A stretch of DNA of 14,637 nucleotides from Comamonadaceae bacterium (GCA_947458345.1 CANHBU010000009.1:1-14637), one strand, 5' to 3'; numbered from the stretch's first letter, positions 8,381 to 13,469 are shown. Notes: a model not told the origin generated them from the letters alone. Translations and numbers: made by a program.

Positions 8381-8441
8381 CGGCAAGGCAGGTCCTTGCC
8401 GCCGGCAAGCACCGGCAACACCTTGCCGCCCGGCACTGCCG
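8381..8441. promoter_or_regulatory. CGGCAA box cluster, candidate enhancer for a FlrC/FlbD-type activator
   Basis: CGGCAA occurs on the plus strand at 8381, 8403 and 8413, and its complement TTGCCG at 8396 and 8423. The first pair forms a perfect inverted repeat, CGGCAAGG-N5-CCTTGCCG (8381-8401). A shorter CGGCA-C-TGCCG follows at 8431-8441. Two further copies lie in the same intergenic region, at 8271-8276 (TTGCCG, inside the flgB leader) and 8577-8582 (CGGCAA, about 66 bp upstream of the predicted flgA start). From memory, CGGCAA is the core reported for FlrC of Vibrio and resembles FlbD sites of Caulobacter. That link is inference. Confidence 0.6.
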
Positions 8442-8490
8442 GCCCGGCGCGAAGCACTCAAGAGGGCCAATCCTTCACAAGACCCGGCCC

Positions 8491-8550
8491 ATGGATCTGA
8501 TGGATCTGATGGATCTGATGGATCTGATGGATCTGATGGATCTGATGGAT
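8491..8550. repeat. 9-bp tandem repeat ATGGATCTG, 6.7 copies
   Basis: Six perfect copies of ATGGATCTG plus a partial ATGGAT run without a mismatch from 8491 to 8550. Each copy carries a GATC, giving seven GATC sites spaced 9 bp apart. The array lies between the enhancer-like cluster and the flgA promoter candidate. In the frame continuous with flgA it would read (Met-Asp-Leu)n, and length changes would preserve that frame. No ribosome site precedes it. Perfect copies suggest recent expansion by slippage. Confidence 0.95.
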
Positions 8551-8616
8551 CGGCCAGGCTTTCACGCGAGCTGCTGCGGCAAGCCACGGCGGCGCTGCAC
8601 GGCGTGCGCCTTGGAC

Positions 8617-8632
8617 TGGTCTCGATCTTGCA
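8617..8632 (+). promoter_or_regulatory. Possible sigma-54 promoter for flgA
   Basis: The plus strand reads TGGTCTCGATCTTGCA. The -24 GG (8618-8619) and -12 GC (8630-8631) are separated by exactly 10 bp, and the -12 half TTGCA is ideal, but the CACG after TGG is not conserved. Predicted transcription would begin near 8643, about 46 nt before the flgA ATG. A CGGCAA box at 8577 lies about 66 bp upstream of that start. This is weaker than the site serving flgB. Confidence 0.45.
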
Positions 8633-8688
8633 TATCAAGGCCATCCCAAACCCGGGGTGTCGGCCCGCCCACACCCCTACCCTCTTAT

Positions 8689-9723
8689 ATGACCATGGCC
8701 CTGCCTCAATCGACCAGACCGCTGAACACCCGCTGGGCAGCCCGCACGTCCCTGTGGCTTGGCCTGTGGGTCTTGGCGCTTCCCGCCCTGGCCCAGGTTG
8801 GCGCTGGCGGATCCCTGGGTACCGGTTCTGCTTCGGCGATGAACCGGCCTGCCCCGGCAGCCCTGGCGACCGCCTCGGCCGTACCGACCACCATCCCGAC
8901 CGCCATACCAACCGCCATACCAACCGCCATACCAACCGCCATACCAACCGCCATCCCGACCGCCTTCGCCCCGACCACCCCCACCGCGCCCGCAGGCCCA
9001 GCGTCTGGCGCCTTGCCCACAGCGGACCACGAGCCGCTGTTCGCGCAAGCGCGGCAGTGGGTGATGGCCCGGGAACAACTGCCGGCCGATCAGGTCCGCT
9101 TTGCGGCGCTCGACAGCCGGGTGCGCATCGCCCCCTGCCAGGAGCCGCTGCAGTTTGACTACCCCTTTAGCAGCTCGCGCGAGACCGTACGGGTGCGCTG
9201 CGGCGGGCCCACCGCCTGGCAGCTGTTTTTGCGTCTGAACAACCTGCCCGTCGCCCAGGCCCGACCCGCGTTAAACCCCAATGGACCTGCCGTACCGGCG
9301 CCCGGGCGCGCAAGCGCCGCGGTCACGCTGCAGCCGCCGATGAAGACCGTCGTCGTGGCCAAGCGCTTGCTGCCGCGCGGCAGCGAGCTCGATGCCAGCA
9401 TGCTCGAAGAGGTGCAAAAGCCGGCCTTGGGACTCGATCCCCTGGCCATCGGCTCGCTCAAGGATGTGGCGCGGGCGGAGGCCGTGCGCGACCTTCCCGC
9501 CGGCACAGTGTTGCGCAGTTACGACATCAAGCGCAGCCTGATGGTCCGCAAAGGCCAGTTGGCCATGCTCACCGTCGGCCAAAACGGCAGTTTTCAGATC
9601 ACGGTCAGGGTCGAGGCCCAACAAGATGGGCATCTGGGTGAGCAAATCCGCTTAAAAAACCCGGAGTCGGGTCGACTTATCTCAGGTGTGGTGACAGGAC
9701 CGAACGCTTTGAAGGGTTTGTAG
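8689..9723 (+). CDS. flgA: FlgA, P-ring assembly chaperone, with a TAIP repeat linker
   Basis: FlgA is a periplasmic chaperone that helps FlgI subunits assemble into the P-ring. From the ATG at 8689 it has 344 residues, longer than the usual 220-250. A signal peptide is visible (TSLWLGLWVLALPALAQ, cleavage after ALA), and an ATG two codons downstream (8695) is equally possible. A Pro/Thr/Ala-rich linker with six TTIP/TAIP units spans residues 67-90. The conserved N-terminal domain follows, with paired Cys at 150 (RIAPCQEPL) and 171 (RVRCGG), then the SAF/ChapFlgA domain from about residue 219 (KTVVVAKRLLPRGSELD) to the C-terminal SGRLISGVVTGPN. No clear Shine-Dalgarno sequence precedes either start. 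The linker accounts for the extra length. It is divergent from flgB and 100 bp upstream of flgM. Confidence 0.95.
   Translation: MTMALPQSTRPLNTRWAARTSLWLGLWVLALPALAQVGAGGSLGTGSASAMNRPAPAALATASAVPTTIPTAIPTAIPTAIPTAIPTAIPTAFAPTTPTAPAGPASGALPTADHEPLFAQARQWVMAREQLPADQVRFAALDSRVRIAPCQEPLQFDYPFSSSRETVRVRCGGPTAWQLFLRLNNLPVAQARPALNPNGPAVPAPGRASAAVTLQPPMKTVVVAKRLLPRGSELDASMLEEVQKPALGLDPLAIGSLKDVARAEAVRDLPAGTVLRSYDIKRSLMVRKGQLAMLTVGQNGSFQITVRVEAQQDGHLGEQIRLKNPESGRLISGVVTGPNALKGL
8887..8958 (+). repeat. 12-bp tandem repeat in flgA encoding TAIP units
   Basis: Four perfect copies of ACCGCCATACCA run from 8899 to 8946, flanked by one degenerate copy on each side (ACCACCATCCCG and ACCGCCATCCCG), six units in all. 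In the flgA frame they encode (Thr-Ala-Ile-Pro), with TTIP first. The array lies in the linker between the signal peptide and the conserved FlgA fold, so copy-number changes would lengthen or shorten a flexible linker without shifting the frame. Confidence 0.95.
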
Positions 9724-9745
9724 GCTGATTTTTTAAAAAAACGCC

Positions 9746-9772
9746 TAAAGTTTCGGCCAGACGGTCCGATAT
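9746..9772 (+). promoter_or_regulatory. Sigma-28 (FliA) promoter for flgMN
   Basis: TAAAGTTT at 9746-9753 matches the enterobacterial FliA -35 consensus exactly. After an 11-bp spacer, TCCGATAT at 9765-9772 matches the GCCGATAA -10 element at six of eight positions. Transcription would begin near 9780, about 45 nt before flgM. A sigma-28 promoter on the gene for its own anti-sigma factor gives the usual negative feedback. Confidence 0.85.
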
Positions 9773-9823
9773 CAAAGGCGTCAAAGGGTAAAGTCAGACC
9801 CTCAACCAGAAAGAGATCCCCCC

Positions 9824-10159
9824 ATGACCGATGCAATTTCACAGTATGGAAGACAAAACCTGTCAGACAACACTGTGCGCAGCAGTGCCGACAAGGTCAA
9901 GAAATCGTCGACTTCGCAGAGCACCAGCTCGACCGGGTCGACCGGGTCGACCGGGGGCAGCGAGCGTTCTGCGCCGGCCAGCCGGGGGGAAGACACGGTG
10001 GCACTAAGCAATATTTCTCAAAAAGCCATGGCCGAGCCCGATTTCGATCGCGCCAAGGTCGAGGCGATCAAGCAGGCCATTTCCCAAGGCCAGTACCCGC
10101 TCGATTCGAGGCGCATCGCCGAAAGCTTTGTTGCCATCGAACGCATGATCCGTGAGTGA
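9824..10159 (+). CDS. flgM: FlgM, anti-sigma-28 factor
   Basis: FlgM binds and inhibits the flagellar sigma factor FliA until the hook is complete, then is exported. The 111-residue protein has a flexible, Ser/Thr/Gly-rich N-terminal half, including three STG units from a 9-bp DNA repeat. Its C-terminal half is conserved and sigma-binding: VALSNISQKAMAEPDFDRAK, then VEAIKQAISQGQYPLDSRRI and AESFVAIERMI. The pattern D..rv..ik.ai..G.y.id...ia..li is the FlgM family signature. The ATG at 9824 has AGAAAGAG about 10 nt upstream. It has its own sigma-28 promoter and overlaps flgN by 8 bp, so the two are cotranslated. Confidence 0.96.
   Translation: MTDAISQYGRQNLSDNTVRSSADKVKKSSTSQSTSSTGSTGSTGGSERSAPASRGEDTVALSNISQKAMAEPDFDRAKVEAIKQAISQGQYPLDSRRIAESFVAIERMIRE
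9929..9955 (+). repeat. 9-bp tandem repeat TCGACCGGG x3 in flgM
   Basis: Three perfect tandem copies of TCGACCGGG encode STG-STG-STG in the disordered N-terminal half of FlgM. Changes in copy number would keep the reading frame. Confidence 0.9.
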
Positions 10160-10547
10160 CCCCACGGCCGCAGCACGCCTTTTGACGCTCGCGCATGAGC
10201 TCGAGCAGGTGCTCGAGCAGGAATTTCGCGCGCTACAAGACCAAAAACTCGAAGACTTTGAATCGCTGCAGCCCGGCAAGTCCGAGCTGCTGGCCGAGCT
10301 TTCCCGCCTTTGCCCGCCCGCCCAGGACCTGCAAGACCAGCCGCAATGGGCAGGTCTGCACGACAGCCTGCTGCGCGGGCGCGATGCCCATCGCCGCAAC
10401 TCGGTGCTGATCGACCGCAAGCTCGAGGCCATACGGGGCGCCCTGAGCAGCTTGCAAGCGGGCAACCCCACCGCCTCGGTCGAGGTCTACGACCGGCTCG
10501 GCAAGGTCTCGCGCTTTAACAAAGGCCGCGGCTACCACGACGCCTAA
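10152..10547 (+). CDS. flgN: FlgN, export chaperone for FlgK/FlgL
   Basis: FlgN is a cytoplasmic chaperone that keeps the hook-filament junction proteins FlgK and FlgL export-competent. The 131-residue protein is almost wholly helical, as in the family. The N-terminal part reads LLTLAHELEQVLEQEFRALQ, then QDQKLEDFESLQPGKSELLAEL, the typical FlgN pattern of a glutamate-rich helix followed by KxxLLxxL. The C terminus reads SVEVYDRLGKVSRFNKGRGY. The start is GTG at 10152, inside the last codons of flgM (8-bp overlap), which suggests translational coupling. It is the last gene of the flgA-M-N group and converges with the SapC-family gene 34 bp away. Confidence 0.92.
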   Translation: MSDPTAAARLLTLAHELEQVLEQEFRALQDQKLEDFESLQPGKSELLAELSRLCPPAQDLQDQPQWAGLHDSLLRGRDAHRRNSVLIDRKLEAIRGALSSLQAGNPTASVEVYDRLGKVSRFNKGRGYHDA

Positions 10548-10573
10548 GGCGCCTTCAGGCCTCCCCCCGGCCC

Positions 10574-10602
10574 GCCGGTGCTTAGGCTGCTGCCGGCTTT
10601 TT
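10574..10602 (+). terminator. Possible intrinsic terminator after flgMN
   Basis: GCCGGTG (10574-10580) can pair with TGCCGGC (10591-10597), five GC pairs plus two G-T pairs, with a 10-nt loop, followed directly by TTTTT (10598-10602). This would end plus-strand transcription from flgN. It lies partly inside the last codons of the convergent SapC-family gene. The stem is short, so efficiency is uncertain. Confidence 0.5.
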
Positions 10603-11292
10603 CAAGCTGGCCAGTCGCTCGATTTGCGACAGCGAAATCAGGTGCGAATACATCGCTGGCAGGTAGCCTTTTTGGCGGACCTCGAGGAACTTGGCGTCCG
10701 AGAAATTGTTCAGACGCTCCTCGTTGATCACATAGCAGCCCGTGATGTTGCGCACCTGGTTGGCCGCGTTGACCCGCATGTTCAGCGGCGTGAGCAGGTT
10801 GTTTTGCACCAAAAAGCTAGAAAACTCGCTGGTGATCTGATCCATCTGCTGCAACTCACCGAGATAGCGCTTGACGTTCTCGATCACCTGGGTCGGCTGG
10901 CCCGACTCGTCAAACAGCGCCGCGCCTTCGCTGTCATCGAGCAAGGCACTGGCTTCGTCGACGCAGACGATGTACTGGTCGGCATCGGTGGCCTTGACCA
11001 GCGCAAAAGGATAGCGCCGAATGATGGCCGGAATGTAGGAGCCTGACCACTGACCCTGCTCGTCGACGAACAGGTTCTCACCCGCGTCCAGCCCCAGCAG
11101 CGCCACCGGGCGGTAGCTGTCGTTTTGCTTGTCTTCGAGAAAGACCACCGGGTAGATGGCCGCTGCGCGCGCAAATTCGTGCGTGGTCACGTAGGCAATG
11201 TGAAAACCCGAGGCGAAGCGGAAATCGCTGCTGGGCTTGACCTTTTTGTTGGCGTGGCGCTCTTTATTGACCGGGACAACTTGTTCGAACAT
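10582..11292 (-). CDS. SapC-family protein
   Basis: The 236-residue sequence resembles the SapC family (Pfam SapC; named after a protein of the Campylobacter S-layer region), whose biochemical role is not established. Visible features are a basic N terminus (PVNKERHANKKVKP), then HIAYVTTHEFARAAAIYPVVF, LLGLDAGENLFVDEQGQWSG and SYIPAIIRRYPFAL, a typical family block, and a C-terminal helix with INEERLNNFSDAKFLEVRQK. No signal peptide or membrane segment is seen, so it is probably cytoplasmic. The ATG at 11292 has AAGGAA 6 nt upstream. The leader has an 8-C run and a palindrome (11320-11336). It is 102 bp after the FlhB-like gene on the same strand, so it may have its own promoter. Its presence in a flagellar locus is unexplained. 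Family assignment is from memory of the sequence pattern. Confidence 0.85.
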   Translation of the reverse strand: MFEQVVPVNKERHANKKVKPSSDFRFASGFHIAYVTTHEFARAAAIYPVVFLEDKQNDSYRPVALLGLDAGENLFVDEQGQWSGSYIPAIIRRYPFALVKATDADQYIVCVDEASALLDDSEGAALFDESGQPTQVIENVKRYLGELQQMDQITSEFSSFLVQNNLLTPLNMRVNAANQVRNITGCYVINEERLNNFSDAKFLEVRQKGYLPAMYSHLISLSQIERLASLKKPAAA

Positions 11293-11319
11293 GGCTTTCC
11301 TTGTGGGGGGGGTATAGAG

Positions 11320-11336
11320 GTGATCGAGCCGATCAC
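11320..11336. promoter_or_regulatory. Palindrome GTGATCG-N3-CGATCAC upstream of the SapC-family gene
   Basis: A perfect inverted repeat with 7-bp arms and a 3-bp centre lies 28-44 bp upstream of the SapC-family start codon. It could be an operator for a dimeric regulator or a small hairpin in the leader. No run of U follows, so a terminator is unlikely. The regulator is unknown. Confidence 0.5.
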
Positions 11337-11394
11337 AAAGGGCAGACTTTACCGCAGTGCATCCAGAAACGACAAAGATTTTGACAAGGGCGAC

Positions 11395-11706
11395 TCAGGC
11401 CGCCTCGTCCACGCCCCCTGCCCCACCGCGCTTTTCGTCGCCGGGGCGCATGCCCTTGAGCCAATAAACCCAGGACAGGATCACCGCCACCGCGGTGTAG
11501 AGCTCGGGCGGGATTTCATCGTCGACGTTAAGTCGGCCAAGCAAGGCCAGCAACTGCGGGTCCTGCGTGACATAGACGCCTTGGCGGCGCGCCTCTTCGA
11601 TCAGTCGCTCGGCCAGATGCTCGTCGCCCTTGGCGATGACCACCGGCACATCGTTCATGCCGTATTCAAGGGCGACGGCCTGCTTGCGCGGTTTCATGGC
11701 GGGCAT
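11395..11706 (-). CDS. FlhB C-terminal-domain-like protein (FhlB/FlhX type)
   Basis: The 103-residue protein corresponds to the cytoplasmic C-terminal domain of FlhB/YscU, the type III export switch, without the membrane part. Visible family blocks are AVALEYGMNDVPVVIAKGDE (residues 10-29), LAERLIEEARRQGVYVTQD, LLALLGRLNVDDEIPPELYT and AVAVILSWVYWLKG. The NPTH autocleavage motif that precedes AVAL in full FlhB is missing: this protein begins just after it with basic residues (MKPRKQ). Similar free domains (FlhX in Helicobacter, FhlB annotations) can stand in for the cleaved part of FlhB, from memory. The ATG at 11706 is 3 bp after the fliK-like stop; a second ATG lies three codons downstream. 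The pairing with a FliK-like protein suggests a role in the hook-length or substrate switch (inference). Confidence 0.88.
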   Translation of the reverse strand: MPAMKPRKQAVALEYGMNDVPVVIAKGDEHLAERLIEEARRQGVYVTQDPQLLALLGRLNVDDEIPPELYTAVAVILSWVYWLKGMRPGDEKRGGAGGVDEAA

Positions 11707-11709
11707 CTC

Positions 11710-12804
11710 TTAGGCGCGAATGTCGATGACCAGACCGCGGCCCGAGGGCACCCAGTCGGCGTTGCCCAGCGGGCGCGCGCCGTGGATCACCTGAAAGGAC
11801 TGCATCGCCAGGCCCGCCTGCGCCAGCTGCGCGCCCAGCTCGCCCGAGCGCTGACGGGCCTGCTCGACCACGCCCTCGCGCAAGGCCCACATGGTCAGCT
11901 CGACGCGCTCCAGGCCGTTCAACTGGGTCTTGAGCCAGACCTCGCCCAAGTCCTCGCTGCGCGAATGCACATTGACGGTCAGCGGCGGGCGCTCCTGGCC
12001 TTCTTTTTGCGGCGCCTGCCGAAACTGCAGCTCGATTGGGTCGGCATCGACAAAGGGCAGCACAAAGCTGATCAGCACCTCTTTTTGAGCCTGAGCCTGC
12101 ACCGCCTGCACCTGAGACGACTCGAGGTCATCGATCGCCTGCGACAGCTTGCCGATCGACTCTGGCGCATCGCCGTCCTCGTCGCGAGACAGGGCGGCCA
12201 TGAGCTTGCGCAGCAGTTGCTTGGGATCGTCGGCCGGCGGCTGCAGACCACGGGTGAGCCAGGGCTCGGAGCCCATGGCGCCGACCATGGCGCGGCTCAT
12301 CGCCTGCGCCAGCGCCTGCGGATTGAGCTGGGCCATATTCAGTTGCATGCCGCGCCACTGGGCCATCAGCTCGCCGCGACCCGTGGCCTGCAGCAAGGCA
12401 TCGAGCACGCCAGGCTTGAACAGCTGGCCCAGCTGTTCGAGCCCGGGCGGGCGAAACAGCAGATTGCCCACGCGCGAAAAAAAAGGGGTGCCGGCCAGCG
12501 CCAAGCCCGTATCGGCCATGGGATGCAGTCCCAGCCCGGACGGGCTCATGTGCACCTGCAAGCGCACCGTCTGGCCGGGCAGCCAGCCGGCGGTCAGCGG
12601 CAGCCGCGGCAGATCGAGCTGCTTGCCGCGCATGAGCAGGGCCAGGTCGTCCCCGCCGCGCGAGCGCACCATGGCCTCCACGATTTGTCCGTCGCGCAGA
12701 TCGAGCGCGCGCGCCTGCGCCACCGTCAAGGGCAGGATCCTGCCCTCCAGATAGATCGGATTGGACCGACCGGGCAGTTGCGTGAGGTCGGCCGGCGCAA
12801 TCAC
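11710..12804 (-). CDS. FliK-like flagellar hook-length control protein
   Basis: The 364-residue protein has the C-terminal FliK (Flg_hook) domain at about residues 270-340. It reads LTVNVHSRSEDLGEVWLKTQ, then LNGLERVELTMWALREGVVE, QARQRSGELGAQLAQAGL and FQVIHGARP. The rest is an extended Gln/Leu-rich region typical of FliK-type rulers, with no signal peptide. FliK measures the hook and triggers the FlhB switch from hook to filament export. The gene order here (not the usual fliJ-fliK-fliL context) suggests a second, FliK-like copy. The start is GTG at 12804, overlapping the stop of a possible 25-codon ORF (GTGA). No Shine-Dalgarno sequence stands directly before it. A run of eight T lies inside the coding region (12477-12484). 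The next gene, the FlhB-domain protein, begins 3 bp after its stop. Confidence 0.85.
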   Translation of the reverse strand: MIAPADLTQLPGRSNPIYLEGRILPLTVAQARALDLRDGQIVEAMVRSRGGDDLALLMRGKQLDLPRLPLTAGWLPGQTVRLQVHMSPSGLGLHPMADTGLALAGTPFFSRVGNLLFRPPGLEQLGQLFKPGVLDALLQATGRGELMAQWRGMQLNMAQLNPQALAQAMSRAMVGAMGSEPWLTRGLQPPADDPKQLLRKLMAALSRDEDGDAPESIGKLSQAIDDLESSQVQAVQAQAQKEVLISFVLPFVDADPIELQFRQAPQKEGQERPPLTVNVHSRSEDLGEVWLKTQLNGLERVELTMWALREGVVEQARQRSGELGAQLAQAGLAMQSFQVIHGARPLGNADWVPSGRGLVIDIRA

Positions 12805-12878
12805 GGGGCGGCCGGCCGCAGCAGAGGCAGCAACACGCGCGGGCTCTGAGGCCCGCGAGGCACAAGCAATTGATTCAT
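12801..12878 (-). CDS. Possible 25-codon leader ORF upstream of the fliK-like gene
   Basis: An ATG at 12878 with AAGGG 6 nt upstream opens a 25-residue frame (MNQLLVPRGPQSPRVLLPLL, then RPAAP). Its TGA overlaps the GTG start of the fliK-like gene as GTGA. The fliK-like start itself has no good ribosome site, so this frame could supply translation by coupling. Its AAGGG lies in the 3' arm of the hairpin at 12885-12919. The peptide resembles nothing I recognise. It may be a coupling leader, or the frame may be fortuitous in GC-rich DNA. Confidence 0.4.
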   Translation of the reverse strand: MNQLLVPRGPQSPRVLLPLLRPAAP

Positions 12879-12884
12879 CACAAG

Positions 12885-12919
12885 CCCTTGCGGCGGCCGC
12901 AAACGGGCCGCCTCAAGGG
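12885..12919 (-). promoter_or_regulatory. Stem-loop spanning the LysM-gene stop and a ribosome site
   Basis: CCCTTG-C-GGCGGCC, a 7-nt loop, then GGCCGCC-T-CAAGGG forms a 13-pair stem with one mismatch. On the minus strand the 5' arm contains the stop of the LysM/FimV-like gene, and the 3' arm contains the AAGGG that precedes the 25-codon ORF. There is no U run after it. A ribosome ending the LysM gene would open the stem and free the AAGGG, so translational coupling is more likely than termination (inference). Two more GC-rich palindromes lie just downstream, at 12838-12857 (7-bp arms) and 12808-12819. Confidence 0.6.
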
Positions 12920-13410
12920 TAGCGCACCCAGCGCCGGCGCTCTTCGGCCGTGGTCGGGGGCGGCGGAAAATACGAGCCCACCTCGGTGGGCGACAGCAGG
13001 GGCAGCAAAATGTCGCGCAGCAGCGCGTTTGTCTCGGGCAGCTTGAGCTCGGTGCCGACCCTGAGCCGACTGTTGCGCCCGGCTGCAAAAGCCTTGGGAT
13101 TGGCCGCAATAAAGGCCTGGCGCAGCAAATCGTCCTTGAGCGGGCTGTCCGCCATGGTCTTTCGGATCACCCGATCGAGCGTGTCGCCAGCCACCGTCAC
13201 ATACACCCGGGCGGCATGGGGGCTGGCCGCTGGGGAGTGGGCATGTGACTGCGCGTGGGGCGGCGCATAGGACGGCGCGTGTGAGGAGGCAGGGGATGGA
13301 CCATGCGAAGGCCCCGCAGCCAGCGCGGCATGAACCAGCGCACCGAGCAGGACAGCGCCCAAGCCAACGCGCACACAGGGCAGGCTCATGGGAAGGCGGT
13401 AACGGTTCAT
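12913..13410 (-). CDS. LysM/FimV-N-like periplasmic protein of unknown role
   Basis: The 165-residue protein starts at the ATG at 13410, which has AAGGAG 6 nt upstream; a TTG seven codons further up lies 5' of that ribosome site and is less likely. A signal peptide is visible at residues 1-32 (VGLGAVLLGALVHAALAA). A His/Pro/Ser-rich linker follows (about 33-66). A LysM-like module of the FimV N-terminal type spans about 69-125: VTVAGDTLDRVIRKTMADSP, then LRQAFIAANPKAF and LRVGTELKLP. The C-terminal tail has ALLRDILLPLLSP and a Pro-rich end. It probably binds peptidoglycan in the periplasm (inference from LysM). The gene lies between flgT and the fliK-like gene on the same strand, so it may serve the flagellar motor or its anchoring. 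Its function is not known to me. Confidence 0.8.
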   Translation of the reverse strand: MNRYRLPMSLPCVRVGLGAVLLGALVHAALAAGPSHGPSPASSHAPSYAPPHAQSHAHSPAASPHAARVYVTVAGDTLDRVIRKTMADSPLKDDLLRQAFIAANPKAFAAGRNSRLRVGTELKLPETNALLRDILLPLLSPTEVGSYFPPPPTTAEERRRWVRYP

Positions 13411-13450
13411 GCGGAACTCCTTGGATCTCAATCGAAATGTACGCCGGCTC

Positions 13451-13469
13451 GGCCAGGCCCGGCCTGGCC
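13451..13469. other. GC-rich palindrome between flgT and the LysM gene
   Basis: GGCCAGGCC-C-GGCCTGGCC is a perfect inverted repeat with 9-bp arms, directly next to the 12-bp repeat array. On the minus strand it would fold in the transcript between flgT and the LysM/FimV-like gene. No U run follows, so it is not a standard intrinsic terminator. It may limit readthrough or protect the RNA end. Confidence 0.55.

Larger units (their letters stand above)
8225..8688. other. Divergent flgB/flgA intergenic regulatory region
   Basis: These 464 bp between the flgB and flgA starts hold no gene I can support. From left to right they contain the flgB leader, a sigma-54 promoter reading left, a dense cluster of CGGCAA boxes in direct and inverted orientation, a 60-bp array of a 9-bp repeat, one more CGGCAA box (8577-8582), and a weaker sigma-54-like site reading right. 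One frame is open across the whole region and continuous with flgA, but it has no ribosome site or conserved sequence, so I treat it as non-coding. Confidence 0.75.

Noticed and set aside
8381..8550. Repeated short boxes and the 9-bp array as a CRISPR-like array
   Set aside because: Units are 6-9 bp with no unique spacers of constant length, and no cas genes are present.
8248..8688. Upstream extension of flgA through the 9-bp repeat (frame open for 147 codons)
   Set aside because: FlgA needs its signal peptide at the N terminus, which begins at 8689/8695. The upstream frame has no ribosome site and overlaps the sigma-54 promoter and enhancer boxes.
9729..9742. T6-A7 palindrome after flgA as a terminator
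   Set aside because: There is no GC stem; it is a plain AT-rich self-complementary stretch directly before the sigma-28 promoter.
10542..10560. GCCT-AAGGC/GCCTT-C-AGGC inverted repeat at the flgN stop
   Set aside because: It has almost no loop, a bulge, and no T run. The stem-loop at 10574-10602 is the better terminator candidate.
11339..11360. TAAAGTCT on the minus strand upstream of the SapC-family gene as a sigma-28 -35 element
   Set aside because: No -10 resembling GCCGATAA lies 11 bp downstream; the nearest CGAT is at the wrong spacing.
11125..12849. A 574-codon plus-strand frame opposite the fliK-like and FlhB-domain genes
   Set aside because: It is His/Gln/Arg/Leu-rich antisense sequence. 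The minus strand shows the FliK and FlhB domain signatures.
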